A stretch of 64,000 nucleotides of DNA from CAZHRC01 sp964533865 (GTDB lineage: Bacteria; Bacillota; Clostridia; Tissierellales; Peptoniphilaceae). The notes under the pieces were generated by a model. It did not search any database. It was not told the DNA's origin and was given only the letters and a program-made list of their open reading frames with translations. Made by a program: the position numbers and the translations under genes. Shown here piece after piece: positions 42,233-51,446 of this stretch; positions within the stretch are counted from its first letter, which is position 1; the number at the start of each line of letters is the position of its first letter. The stretch is from contig CAZHRC010000007.1 of assembly GCA_964533865.1 (NCBI GenBank), positions 30,493 through 94,492 of the forward strand, given 5' to 3'.

Positions 42233-43313
42233 AAAGCATCGTTTAAAAACCCAGGTTATACTCAGTCAAATCGCCTTTGTGTTGGGGATTGCGGTTGTGT
42301 TTTGGGCGATGAGTTGGATGGTGGGGCGTTGGGCAAATGGCATTGCATACAAGGCTCGCAGTTCGGATTTGGAAATGGCGCTGGCGAGGTTTATCTCGGG
42401 CGAAGGGACGCTGATTATCGCTAGGTTAGGCGTGTTGCTCGCCATGGTCGGAAGCTTTGCTATCGGGTGGAAGAGCCTTGTAAAAATGGAAAAGTTGTTG
42501 TGTGGTGTGGTGGCTTATCTCAAGGAAGAAACGGTGGATCTCGATTATTTTCCAGAGGATTACGGTGAAATCCGCGATGAGTTGGTAAGGTTACATGGTG
42601 AACAGGCTAAGCTTCGCCAAGCGCTAGAAGAAGAATTTCGCGAAAAGGTGGATTTTATTACTTACCTCGCTCACGATATCAAAACGCCTTTGGCCAATAC
42701 GATGGGCTACCTCACGTTATTAAACGAAACATCAGAGTTTAGCGTCAAACAGAGAGAGGCATTTGCTCGAATCGCTTTAAACAACGCCTATCATCTAGAT
42801 CAACTCGTCGACGGGTTTTTTGAATCTATAAAATACTCCTTGCATCGGGTGCCGTTATCTCTGGAACCGATTTCGATCAGGCTATTTTTGGAACAGTGGC
42901 AGGAAGAATGGCGACCGTTGGCGGTGCAACAGGACTACCGATTAGAAGTGTCCATCGAAGGCGATATGACCATAATGACCGATGGGGAGAAGGTGTTGAG
43001 GATTCTCAATAATTTGATGAAAAATGCGTTAAACTATGCCAAGCCCCATACCGCAATTCAACTGACCTGCTGCGAATTATCGGACAGGATCTCGTTAATG
43101 ATGTCCAATGCGTTTTCAGATGCGTTTGATTTACATAAAGCGTCTCGGAAGTTCTATCGAGGATCTGTTGAGCGAAAGAAAATCGAAAACGCCGGATCGG
43201 GATTGGGTCTATCCATCGTCGAAGACTTGACGCGTCATCTCGGTGGGACTTTTTCGATTAGGGTCGAAGGCGATAGGGTAAAGAGTGAACTTTTGCTGCC
43301 GAAGCAACGTTAA
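42225..43313 (+). CDS. Sensor histidine kinase
   Basis: The 362-residue kinase has two transmembrane helices (about 11-33 and 63-83) with a short 30-residue outside loop, the H-box FITYLAHDIKTPLANTMGYL, N-box NNLMKNALNYAKP and G-box AGSGLGLSIVEDL. The short sensor loop is like VanS/intramembrane-sensing kinases that respond to envelope stress or antibiotics. It overlaps the response-regulator gene by 8 bp. Confidence 0.9.
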   Translation: MVKKHRLKTQVILSQIAFVLGIAVVFWAMSWMVGRWANGIAYKARSSDLEMALARFISGEGTLIIARLGVLLAMVGSFAIGWKSLVKMEKLLCGVVAYLKEETVDLDYFPEDYGEIRDELVRLHGEQAKLRQALEEEFREKVDFITYLAHDIKTPLANTMGYLTLLNETSEFSVKQREAFARIALNNAYHLDQLVDGFFESIKYSLHRVPLSLEPISIRLFLEQWQEEWRPLAVQQDYRLEVSIEGDMTIMTDGEKVLRILNNLMKNALNYAKPHTAIQLTCCELSDRISLMMSNAFSDAFDLHKASRKFYRGSVERKKIENAGSGLGLSIVEDLTRHLGGTFSIRVEGDRVKSELLLPKQR

Positions 43314-43338
43314 GAAAAAATTAAGGAATTGATAAGAA
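43310..43338 (+). promoter_or_regulatory. Three response-regulator-type boxes with 11-bp period
   Basis: TTAAGAA (43310), TTAAGGA (43321) and ATAAGAA (43332) start exactly 11 bp apart, the helical phasing of OmpR/PhoB-family sites. They lie at the end of the kinase gene and upstream of a possible -10 TATTCT (43369-43374) that has no good -35, as in an activator-dependent promoter. The downstream gene is the lipoprotein at 43461. Confidence 0.55.
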
Positions 43339-43460
43339 ATAGGACAGGGATTTCTGTGAAATCAATAGTATTCTAATGTTGTGGAGGCTGGATTGCAACC
43401 CTTGGAGACGGAGAAAAAAGGCAGTGTGATGCACGAAAGATAGGTTGAGGAGGGAGACGT

Positions 43461-44381
43461 ATGATCAAGTTCCCAATGAAGGGCAAAATCTTATTTATCA
43501 TACTTTCGTTGATGATCTTAGGATTGACGAGTTGCCAAGCAAAACCCCATAGTGAAAATAGCACAGAGATAATGCGCATACAAAAAGCGGTTGATGCGTA
43601 TTATAGCGAAAGAGGTTTTTACGATTCCAGTGAAGAGAGAATTGAGCGCTATTACCATTACTACGATGAGGAGTACAAGAACATCGGGGTGTTGGTTCAA
43701 GTGGATTGGACGCCGTCGGACGATGGGACTTTTTTGTTGTTTCGTCGAGAAAAAAATTTTGTGTTTGAGCGTAAGCTAACAGGTGTGGAAGAGGCGAAAA
43801 AGCTGATGACTCGAAATTGGGAGGTGTACCTACGCGACTATATCGTAAAAAAGCAGAGCGATAGGATGACGAAAGGATGGGGGAAAGATGTGACGATTGC
43901 AACCACACTGGCGACTCATGATCATGGTGGGTTGAATAATGGCTGCCTGATCAGCCTTGAAGACGGAGGAAAACCCGCAGGGTACATTATGGTGCGTATT
44001 CAAGATTTGGATTTATCCATTAAGTCATCGCGTTTTGAAGGGGTGTATCCGACTTTTGAAGGTTTGACGGCGAAAGCATCAGAGGTGATTGAGGCAGCGA
44101 CGCAGCCGGGATTGGCGATTGAACCACTCGGTCTAGAATATCAAAGTTATGATCAATCTTACTTGATTAAACTCTCGAAAGAAGGCTATGCGATTGGCTA
44201 TGCTCCTGTGGTGAAGGATGTGAACGAACCTCCTGTACCCTGGGTGGATGAGCGTATCGCAGATATCCACACGGATCAGATCATTCATGTGACTCCAGAG
44301 CTACGAGAGGTGATGACAGTCTACGAAAACAGAGCTCACGAAACATCGATCAACAATTTAAAGCATGTAGTTGTGGAATGA
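43461..44381 (+). CDS. Lipoprotein of unknown function downstream of two-component genes
   Basis: The 306-residue protein has a lipoprotein signal peptide with lipobox LTSC at about residue 25. The mature part has no recognised domain; it is mixed alpha/beta with charged and aromatic residues (ERYYHYYDEEYKNIGVLVQVDW) and a Lys-rich segment, consistent with a surface-exposed soluble domain. The ATG follows GAGGAGGGAGA. The RR-type boxes upstream suggest it is the output, or a sensor partner, of the adjacent two-component system. Confidence 0.7.
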   Translation: MIKFPMKGKILFIILSLMILGLTSCQAKPHSENSTEIMRIQKAVDAYYSERGFYDSSEERIERYYHYYDEEYKNIGVLVQVDWTPSDDGTFLLFRREKNFVFERKLTGVEEAKKLMTRNWEVYLRDYIVKKQSDRMTKGWGKDVTIATTLATHDHGGLNNGCLISLEDGGKPAGYIMVRIQDLDLSIKSSRFEGVYPTFEGLTAKASEVIEAATQPGLAIEPLGLEYQSYDQSYLIKLSKEGYAIGYAPVVKDVNEPPVPWVDERIADIHTDQIIHVTPELREVMTVYENRAHETSINNLKHVVVE

Positions 44382-44478
44382 TCCTCACAAGGCTTTGGGA
44401 TGGTGTTGCTTGAGCGTTTCCCATTGGAGATTAAAGATCGGTGACTGTGAAAGAACTAATGAGAAGAAGTGTAACTAA

Positions 44479-44505
44479 GGGTTTCGAAATTGTCGAAACC
44501 CTTTT
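44479..44505 (+). terminator. Rho-independent terminator after the lipoprotein gene
   Basis: GGGTTTCGA (44479-44487), short loop, TCGAAACCC (44493-44501), TTTT. It overlaps the -35 of the next promoter. Confidence 0.75.
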
Positions 44506-44518
44506 CCCATGCTATAAT
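44490..44518 (+). promoter_or_regulatory. Promoter of the uridine-phosphorylase-like gene
   Basis: TTGTCG (44490-44495), 17-bp spacer, TATAAT (44513-44518). TATGAT at 44524-44529 could be an alternative -10. The leader to the ATG (about 80 nt) contains a hairpin CAGGCGG-TTTT-CCGTCTG (44544-44561) and TTTGGTAT/ATACCAAA (44519-44526, 44570-44577). Confidence 0.6.
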
Positions 44519-44602
44519 TTTGGTATGATGATTGTGACTATAACAGGCGGTTTTCCGTCTGAGGGGCATATACCAAACCACGGCTAAGAAAGGAATCCAA
44601 TC

Positions 44603-45388
44603 ATGAGTAAAGGCATTTTAGACGACCTACAATTTCATTTGAAGATCAAAAAAGGGGATGTTGGGCGCTATGTGATCATCCCTGGAGACCCTGGGCGGAC
44701 GGATAAAATCGCTGCGAGGCTGGAGGATCCCGTGCTCGTGGCTTATAACAGAGAGTATAAAACCTGGACGGGAACCCTTGATGGGGTTGTCGTCTCCACC
44801 ACATCTTCGGGGATTGGCGGGCCTTCGTGCGCTATCGCTATTGAAGAACTTTACAAGGCTGGTGCGGACACTTTCGTCCGAGTAGGTACCTGTGGGGGTA
44901 TGGCACTCGACGTGATCCCAGGGGACTTGGTGATCCCCAACGGATCCATTCGAAAAGAAGGGACGACTGTGGAGTATACGCCTATTGAATTTCCGGCGGT
45001 GCCAAACTACGATGTGATGCAAGCTCTGATCGAAAGCGCTGACGAGCGAGGGTTGAGACGTCATATTGGCGTTGTGGAATGCAAGGACTCTTTTTACAGT
45101 CAACACCAACCTGAGACCAAACCGGTGGCTGATATGCTTTTATATAAGTGGAACGCTTGGTTGAAATCCGGGTGTTTAGCGAGTGAAATGGAGTCTTCCT
45201 GTCTATTTATCGTGTCCGCCTATTTAGGGTGTCGGTCGGGAACGGTACTCGCCGCCATCAATAACCAAGAGCGACTTAAAGCAGGTCTTGAAAACATTCC
45301 GACTGAGGATACAGACTTGGCGACGACGGTGGCCATCGATGCCATTCGAAAGTTGATTAAAAAGGATCGTGAAGCACAGAGAATGTAG
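44603..45388 (+). CDS. Nucleoside phosphorylase, uridine phosphorylase-like
   Basis: The 261-residue NP-I family enzyme has the phosphate-binding VIIPGDPGRTDKIA, GIGGPSCAIAIEEL and VRVGTCGGM motifs and the ribose-site ASEMESSCLF. Uridine phosphorylase fits best, giving uracil and ribose 1-phosphate; upp, at 54.3 kb, could use the uracil. Monocistronic between terminators. Confidence 0.87.
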   Translation: MSKGILDDLQFHLKIKKGDVGRYVIIPGDPGRTDKIAARLEDPVLVAYNREYKTWTGTLDGVVVSTTSSGIGGPSCAIAIEELYKAGADTFVRVGTCGGMALDVIPGDLVIPNGSIRKEGTTVEYTPIEFPAVPNYDVMQALIESADERGLRRHIGVVECKDSFYSQHQPETKPVADMLLYKWNAWLKSGCLASEMESSCLFIVSAYLGCRSGTVLAAINNQERLKAGLENIPTEDTDLATTVAIDAIRKLIKKDREAQRM

Positions 45389-45440
45389 TCACGCCATGAA
45401 TCGTTATGTGCTTTTCGCCAAATGATCAAGAGATTAATGC

Positions 45441-45474
45441 ACCGCCAAAACCCTCAGAGTTTTGGCGGTGTTTT
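45441..45474 (+). terminator. Rho-independent terminator after the phosphorylase gene
   Basis: ACCGCCAAAAC (45441-45451) and GTTTTGGCGGT (45459-45469), 11-bp perfect stem, then GTTTTGC. The rest of the gap to 45582 shows no gene; TCAGCT/AGCTGA at 45480-45502 is a minor hairpin. Confidence 0.8.
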
Positions 45475-45582
45475 GCATGGTCAGCTATCATATAGAGCTG
45501 ATCACCTCGGTGGATCATAGGCGGGATGCACACCGAGATGATGGTGAAGGTGAGATATTGTGCCAGTGTGTCATCACAGGTA

Positions 45583-47292
45583 TTAAACGTGATTCTTCTT
45601 TCCTTTACGACCATAGACCATGTAAATGGCGATGGAAGAGACGATCATGACGATGACGGAATAGACGAAGGTCAGCATTCTCGCATCCGGTGAGGCTTCT
45701 GGCATGGTCGCTGCATTGAGGGCGACGCCTAGTGGTTGGTAAAGCGGGTGGAACAAAAACACAGAGACGTCGTATTCGGTTAATAACCCGATGAAGTTCA
45801 AGAGGAAAACCGAAAGGGCTGCCGGCAATAGGATGGGGAAGATAACCTTTCGAAAGGTCGAAAAAGGTGTTGCACCCAGATTTTTTGCTGCTTCTTCCAA
45901 TGAGCCGTCTAGGGCGTAGTAGGAGGCCTTTACCATACGGAAGGTATAAGGGGTTTTGGTGATCAAATAGCCGATGAGCAAGGCAAATAGAGTGCCTGTC
46001 AAGGTCATGCCCAAAAGGAGGGGGCTAGGTTTGTTAAAGGTCATAACGATACCCAGAGCCACCAGTGTTCCTGGCAAGAACCAAGGGATCTGCATGGCGA
46101 ATTCCAACAATTGAGTGGCTTTGTTTTTGTGCTTAGTCACGATACGCGCGACAAAGAGCATGAGAGCGACGATGATGAGCGCCGCGACAAAGCCGTAGAT
46201 CAAACTCGTCAACACAGGCTTCAATCCTGAAACGGAGTTGAATACGGTGGCGTAATTTGCCAAGCTAAAGGATGCGATGTCGATGGTGCCAGAGTAGAGG
46301 CTGGAAACGGACATAAAGGAGAAAATGACGATAAAAACCAGTGGAATCACGTGGATTAACGCGAAGAGATGCGCCAAGCCTGTAACGATGGCATTGACCA
46401 TAGGGTTTTCAATTTTTTGTCGCTTTAGGGGCGTTTTGACTTTGGATACCGATAAGTAATTCCCTTTGCTTTCGATAGAGTTAAAAATCGATAAGACGAC
46501 AATCGTCAAGATACCGAGGAAAATCGCTAACACGGCAGCGTAGTTGCGCGTCGTCAAGGTATTGGAGAAGGAGAGGATCAATGGGTTGATCGTTTCAAAC
46601 TCCGGTCCGCCTAAAACCCGTGGCGTCGCAAAGGAAGTGATCCCTGTAATAAATCCCAATATGGCAGCTGCGAATATGGAGGGTTTTAGCACGGGAATCA
46701 CAATTTTTGAGAGGATCCGCGTCCACTTGACGCCCATGTTTTGAGCGGCTTCTATGGTTTGGTAGTCGATGGAATTAAGGGCGGATCGGACAAACAAAAT
46801 GTGGTTTGATGTACCCGATACGGTCATCTCAAAAAGGACGGGGAGAAAACCGATAAACCAAGTCGGTGGAAGGTTTGGAAAGATCTTCAGAAGGTTTGCG
46901 GTGATAAATCCATCCTGACCCAACATGAAGTAATAGGCGGTGACCAATACCATGCCGTTGCAGATCAGTGGGGAGTGGTAGGCGATGTTTAGCCATTTAC
47001 GCCCTTTGATTTCGAAGTAGTCGAGACACAATATCTCAAAGATCCCCAAGATATTGTCGGTAATCGCCAGACATAGGCCGAGTAAGAGGGAGTTAAACAA
47101 ACTCTTTTGAACCCTTGCAGACTTAAACACAGCGGTAATCGGTTTGAGGTCAAGAGCGCCATCGGGCATCAAGGTTTGTTTGAGCAAGTTGAGGTTTGGG
47201 AAAATGAGAAACGTGAACACCAACCAGATAATGATCGCGGAGATCAACAGATAACCAATGCGCTGTCTATTTTGATAGTTGATGTTTTCCAT
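45583..47292 (-). CDS. ABC transporter permease, fused double-domain (iron/phosphonate type)
   Basis: The 569-residue protein contains two binding-protein-dependent permease domains of about six helices each, at about 60-270 and 320-555, with EAA loops (IEAAQNMGVKWTRILSKIVIP and LEEAAKNLGATPFSTFRKVIFP, each cut short here). Fused permeases like this are found in Fe3+, thiamine and 2-aminoethylphosphonate importers. It shares one base with the ATPase gene and is the last gene of a five-gene minus-strand operon. The link to a phosphodiesterase suggests a phosphorus-containing organic substrate. Confidence 0.9.
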   Translation of the reverse strand: MENINYQNRQRIGYLLISAIIIWLVFTFLIFPNLNLLKQTLMPDGALDLKPITAVFKSARVQKSLFNSLLLGLCLAITDNILGIFEILCLDYFEIKGRKWLNIAYHSPLICNGMVLVTAYYFMLGQDGFITANLLKIFPNLPPTWFIGFLPVLFEMTVSGTSNHILFVRSALNSIDYQTIEAAQNMGVKWTRILSKIVIPVLKPSIFAAAILGFITGITSFATPRVLGGPEFETINPLILSFSNTLTTRNYAAVLAIFLGILTIVVLSIFNSIESKGNYLSVSKVKTPLKRQKIENPMVNAIVTGLAHLFALIHVIPLVFIVIFSFMSVSSLYSGTIDIASFSLANYATVFNSVSGLKPVLTSLIYGFVAALIIVALMLFVARIVTKHKNKATQLLEFAMQIPWFLPGTLVALGIVMTFNKPSPLLLGMTLTGTLFALLIGYLITKTPYTFRMVKASYYALDGSLEEAAKNLGATPFSTFRKVIFPILLPAALSVFLLNFIGLLTEYDVSVFLFHPLYQPLGVALNAATMPEASPDARMLTFVYSVIVMIVSSIAIYMVYGRKGKKNHV

Positions 47293-48329
47293 TATTCCAC
47301 CTCGAAACTGATCAGATTGCCTTTTCGGATTTTCAAGGGGATGACTTCGCCAGGTTGACCGTGGAGGGTGTTGTTAATCACTTCCGTGCTGCGAATTTCG
47401 TCATTTCCTATGCGATAGGTGCGGCGAGAGGTGTTTCCGTAGAATTCTTCGATAAAGAACTCCCCGTTGATGAGGTAGTAGTCGGTGCTGTCTTCGCCGT
47501 CTCTCAGCGGGTGGACGTTTTCGGATCGGATGTAGTAGCGACGGTTTGGCTCAGGTTTAAAATCGGCGTTCTCATTGACCAACTGTGCGAGGTCATCAGG
47601 ACCGAGCAGCGCAGCGTCGCCGACAAATGTGGTGACAAATTCATTGGCAGGGTGAGAGTAGATCTCGCGAGGTGTACCCACTTGTGCGATGTAGCCGTTG
47701 TTAAAGACGGCGATTTGATCCGATAAGGTCAATGCCTCTTCTTGATCGTGGGTCACGTAGATCATCGTGGTACCTGAGGTTTTTTGTATGCGCTTTAAAT
47801 CCATGCGCAGGGATTTTCTCAGCTTCGCGTCGAGGTTTGAAAGGGGTTCATCGAGAACGATGATTTCGGGCTCCAGCGCCAATGCTCTCGCGATCGCGAC
47901 ACGTTGTTGTTGACCGCCAGACAGAGCAGATACGTTTTTGTTCAGTTGTTCCTCTGTGAGGTTGACCATAGCGGCGACTTCTTGTACCCGTTTATCGATC
48001 CGAGATTTTTCCCATTTGTTTTCTTCCAGTCCAAAGGTGATGTTTTGGCGAACGGTCATGGTCGGAAACAGAGCGTAGCTTTGGAACACCATGCCAATAC
48101 CCCTTTTTTCGATGGGTTTGTGGGTGATGTCTTCTCCGTTGACGATGATTTTGCCTTTTGTCGGGGTGATAAACCCTGCCAAGGCGCGAAGGGTAGTGGT
48201 TTTGCCACATCCTGAAGGGCCGAGGAAAGTAAAGAATTCGCCTTTGTTGATTGTCAAAGAAAGGTCTTTGATCGCAACGAAGTCACCAAATTTGATTTCA
48301 ATATGTTCGATTTGTATCGTGCTATCCAT
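47292..48329 (-). CDS. ABC transporter ATP-binding protein (PotA/FbpC type)
   Basis: The 345-residue ATPase has Walker A GPSGCGKTTTLRALAG, signature LSGGQQQRVAIARALALEP, Walker B IIVLDEPLSNLDAKLR and switch YVTHDQEEAL, followed by a C-terminal TOBE-like regulatory domain (about 245-345). It energises the fused permease next to it. Confidence 0.93.
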   Translation of the reverse strand: MDSTIQIEHIEIKFGDFVAIKDLSLTINKGEFFTFLGPSGCGKTTTLRALAGFITPTKGKIIVNGEDITHKPIEKRGIGMVFQSYALFPTMTVRQNITFGLEENKWEKSRIDKRVQEVAAMVNLTEEQLNKNVSALSGGQQQRVAIARALALEPEIIVLDEPLSNLDAKLRKSLRMDLKRIQKTSGTTMIYVTHDQEEALTLSDQIAVFNNGYIAQVGTPREIYSHPANEFVTTFVGDAALLGPDDLAQLVNENADFKPEPNRRYYIRSENVHPLRDGEDSTDYYLINGEFFIEEFYGNTSRRTYRIGNDEIRSTEVINNTLHGQPGEVIPLKIRKGNLISFEVE

Positions 48330-48388
48330 AGTGCTCTTCTTATGTTAGAAAGGCGGGCGGTTGGTTTAAATCCCACCGCCCGAGCCGT

Positions 48389-49495
48389 TTAATAGATTTC
48401 CAATTGGATTTTAGCGACCCAGTCATCCATCTTTGGATTGGCGATTGACCAGTCGATGTCTTGTGCCTTGTATTTTGTAGCGAGATCTTTGATCATTGGA
48501 ATCATTTGATCGGAAGCGGCTTTGTTGGCGACCATATTGCCGTTTTCTTGGGAGTAAGCGCCAATGATCTCAGCAGAGCCCAACCAATTGGCAAAGCGCA
48601 TGGACTCTTCCAATTGAGCTTCGTTTTTATTGTTGATGACGCCGAGTTGGTTGGAGTTTGTCGGTTGTCCCTTCTCGTCGATGATGATCAGGGGTTCCAC
48701 ATTAAATGACTCCATTTTTTTCTTTAAACCAGCGGCGTAAACATAGGTGATTGGCACTTTGCCATCGGCCATGTTTTGGAAGTCGTCTTCCCCGGTTGGG
48801 GTTTTGTAGCCGTGATCAAAGAAGCTTTTAATCGCCGCCCATCCTTCTGCAGAAACGCCGAGATCACCGGATTCATCCAAGTATTGGGTTAGGATGCTGG
48901 CGATGATGGCGCGGTTGGTATTGCCGGAGAAGTTGACGGGAACGGCGTATTTACCGTGAAATTCTGGTTTTTCCCAAAGGTCGTTTACGGTTTTTGGAGC
49001 GGTGTCAACGGTGTAGGTCGTCGGGTTTGCCAGCCAAAACTTAGGTTGGATTTCATACGCCCAAGAATGGCCGTTTTCTTTACCAGCACCAGCCACTTCC
49101 TCTTTCCAAGTGGGTACAAATGGCGCAAGTGCCTTGGCGTCGAGCATAGAGGTGAATTGGTCCTCAGAAGGCCCCCAAGCCACGTTAATGGTCGGATTGG
49201 ACACCTCAGCGATGATACGTGCGGTGATTTCGCCTCCGCCTAGGCCTACGACTTCGATATTGAACCCAGCGGCGGTGGCTTTGTCTTTTAGCCAAGCGTC
49301 TCGGCCGTCACCGGTGTTGTTCGTAGCGACGACGATTTTTTCACCAGTTGGCTTTGCGGTTAAGACCTCTTCAGAAACGGCTGGTGATTGGGCGGTGGTA
49401 GCGCCTTCTTTTGCGGGTTCTTTAGATGTCGGAGCGCCACAAGCAGATAACAGCATAAGTGTTGCCAATGATAGTGCGATGATTTTCTTTTTCAT
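48389..49495 (-). CDS. ABC transporter substrate-binding lipoprotein
   Basis: The protein of 368 residues has a lipobox LLSAC near residue 19, a Thr/Ala-rich linker, then a type II periplasmic-binding fold (KIVVATNNTGDGRDAWLKD at the start, ...NVAWGPSEDQFTSML) like the AfuA/FutA and aminoethylphosphonate-binding group. The start at 49495 is preferred because the upstream ATG (49507) is part of the ribosome site ATGGAGGT. Ligand unknown; no Tyr-rich iron site is evident by eye. Confidence 0.9.
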   Translation of the reverse strand: MKKKIIALSLATLMLLSACGAPTSKEPAKEGATTAQSPAVSEEVLTAKPTGEKIVVATNNTGDGRDAWLKDKATAAGFNIEVVGLGGGEITARIIAEVSNPTINVAWGPSEDQFTSMLDAKALAPFVPTWKEEVAGAGKENGHSWAYEIQPKFWLANPTTYTVDTAPKTVNDLWEKPEFHGKYAVPVNFSGNTNRAIIASILTQYLDESGDLGVSAEGWAAIKSFFDHGYKTPTGEDDFQNMADGKVPITYVYAAGLKKKMESFNVEPLIIIDEKGQPTNSNQLGVINNKNEAQLEESMRFANWLGSAEIIGAYSQENGNMVANKAASDQMIPMIKDLATKYKAQDIDWSIANPKMDDWVAKIQLEIY

Positions 49496-49517
49496 GTTAA
49501 CCTCCATAAGATTGGTT

Positions 49518-50387
49518 TTATTTTATTTCAACATGGGAGTTGATGCCCATGGTGATGTTTTTCTTGTTGCGATACAGTACGTATTCGGAAGCGTAGTCTG
49601 TCTGGATAAATTGGGGGTGAAAGTTCAAGAGAGTTCCCCACCCTAAATCAGGGTTGATCAAGGCGAGCTCGTCGTTGTGTCCAGCGTTTTTTGACACGTT
49701 GAGGGCGTTGATCCAGACATTTGATTTTTGTTTTAGCCTTTCAATAAAGTGGGGTTGAACGATCGCCTCCCCGAGATCGAAGAAAGACAGTTCGTACACC
49801 AGAGGTTTTAACGCGTTGTGGATGGAATCGATGTGTTGGACGTCTCGATCAAAAATCTTGTGCATATACTGGAAACGCGGATTGGCGTGTTTAAGAAAAT
49901 CAGCGATTTCATCTGTAGGCGCTTCGCTTTTGATGATCACCGTTTCAAAACAGTCGAGTTCGACGAGTAGGTCGTAGAAGGGCTTGCGATATTCCCAACC
50001 TTTGTCGATGTTAAAAAGCCCTTTGCCTTTGGCGGCGACCAATACCTCTCGTAGAGAGGGCACCTTAAAAGTGGTTGGTGTTTTTGTAGAACCGTCGTAT
50101 TCGTAGAGCCAGTAGGATTGGATTTCCGCTAGGGTGAGTTCGCTAATCGCCCCTGTCCCTGTGGTCATTCGATCGATGGTTTCATCGTGCATCAACACTA
50201 ATTGGCCATCTCGGGTTTGTTGGATGTCGATCTCCATAAAATAGTAGCCTCGATCGATTGAGGATTTGATGATTTCCAGAGAGTTTTCAGGAAGCCAAGA
50301 GAAGCGATCGTAGTACCCTCTGTGGCACACCGGAAAGGCTTGATGGGCCCTCTCTATGAAAGCGGTGTAAAATTCGTTGTAAGTCAT
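49518..50387 (-). CDS. Glycerophosphodiester phosphodiesterase family protein
   Basis: The 289-residue cytoplasmic protein (no signal peptide) has the GDPD catalytic motifs HRGYYDRFSWLPENS (HRG...EN), MEIDIQQTRDGQLVLMHDE condensed here as EIDIQQTRDG and LMHDETIDRMT, and GWEY/IKSE later in the barrel. It hydrolyses glycerophosphodiesters to glycerol 3-phosphate and an alcohol. Being inside the cell and in one operon with an importer, it probably acts on the imported compound. It overlaps the PP2C-like gene by 4 bp. Confidence 0.9.
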   Translation of the reverse strand: MTYNEFYTAFIERAHQAFPVCHRGYYDRFSWLPENSLEIIKSSIDRGYYFMEIDIQQTRDGQLVLMHDETIDRMTTGTGAISELTLAEIQSYWLYEYDGSTKTPTTFKVPSLREVLVAAKGKGLFNIDKGWEYRKPFYDLLVELDCFETVIIKSEAPTDEIADFLKHANPRFQYMHKIFDRDVQHIDSIHNALKPLVYELSFFDLGEAIVQPHFIERLKQKSNVWINALNVSKNAGHNDELALINPDLGWGTLLNFHPQFIQTDYASEYVLYRNKKNITMGINSHVEIK

Positions 50388-51229
50388 AGCGTTTCCTCGT
50401 CGTCGGGTTGTAATCGCAAGCGAAGGTAGGCGCGGTCATCGTAGGAGAGATGGGCTGAGTTCATCCCTTTTGTCATCGGGTGTTGTTTGATGAGCAGTGG
50501 ATCGGTGCGCAAAGTGTACTGGAGGTAGCTTTCGGATTCCACCAAAGTATCAAAGACTTTGGGGTAGCCGTCACTGGTCATCACCAATTGTTTAGCATCG
50601 CCGACAGCAATCACCCGGATTAGTGATTTTGGGATGGGTTCGCCATTAAAGACGGAATAACCGTATGGCGTATCGTCTCGATTGGCAAAGCGCGTCGACT
50701 CGAGGATGCGTGGGAGGATGAGAGATCGCCCCTCGGCGATGTCAGTGTCGGTTAGCTCTCCTTTGCTATCTTTTCGGATGGTAAGAAACAGAGAGCGCAT
50801 TTCTCCTAAAATATCGTCGGAACGCTTGGTGTTGAAAAAATTCACATCGTCCAAGAGAACCTGGCAGTCGCCGATCATCCACACTTCTTCATAAAAAGGC
50901 GAGTAGATTGCCGCTGCTGCTTGTAACCCCTTCTCGGATTGATCATAGGGGAAATTGACATTTGTGTAGAAGGCATGAAACTTACTATTGACACTGGAAA
51001 CCAATTGGTCGAGTGTGGCATCCAATGGGATATCGTCTAACGTTTCAGCGATCAACTCTGCGGCGAGTTTTCCAGTGGTTTTGCCTCTGTAGTCAAAATC
51101 GGACTTTGACGTCACGCCGTCAATGACGGCATAGAACCTGCCGTTGGCGACGATGGCATCTTCGCAAAGAAGAGGGACGCCTTGCTTTCCTTGAATAAAG
51201 GTTTCAGTTATTTGAATGGGTGCTTTCAA
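50384..51229 (-). CDS. PP2C-like protein phosphatase-fold protein
   Basis: The 281-residue protein shows the PP2C metal-site pattern: early CEDAIVANGRFYAVIDGVTSKS (Glu-Asp, then Asp-Gly), central MIGDCQVLL, MTSDGYPKVFD, and terminal YDDRAYLRL (Asp-Asp). The fold and metal residues suggest a Mn/Mg phosphatase, but the usual DGHGG is replaced by DGVTS, so substrate may differ. It is the first gene of the operon with GDPD and the ABC importer; whether it acts on a protein or a small phosphate ester is unknown. Confidence 0.78.
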   Translation of the reverse strand: MKAPIQITETFIQGKQGVPLLCEDAIVANGRFYAVIDGVTSKSDFDYRGKTTGKLAAELIAETLDDIPLDATLDQLVSSVNSKFHAFYTNVNFPYDQSEKGLQAAAAIYSPFYEEVWMIGDCQVLLDDVNFFNTKRSDDILGEMRSLFLTIRKDSKGELTDTDIAEGRSLILPRILESTRFANRDDTPYGYSVFNGEPIPKSLIRVIAVGDAKQLVMTSDGYPKVFDTLVESESYLQYTLRTDPLLIKQHPMTKGMNSAHLSYDDRAYLRLRLQPDDEETL

Positions 51230-51446
51230 TTATTACCTCCCAAGTGGTATAGTAGACGAAAGGGACTGTCATGTGCATCCTTTGGGGATGTGATAAGTCT
51301 ATTATAAATCCTCTGAAAAGTTGGAGGAATACGATTATGTCCATTTAACCTTGCAAATCGTCCAAAAGAAGGGTTTGTAGATGAACTAAAAGCAAAATTT
51401 ATGTAAAGTTAAGGTAAAGTGTTGAAAAATGCAGATTGGAGGTCAC
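51230..51446. promoter_or_regulatory. Divergent intergenic region between PP2C operon and araC-type gene
   Basis: On the minus strand a TATAAT lies at 51306-51301. CATCC/GGATG (51275-51291) is an inverted repeat that could bind a regulator. No clear plus-strand promoter is seen; the region from 51405 is AT-rich with AAGTTAAGGTAAAGT. Confidence 0.45.
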
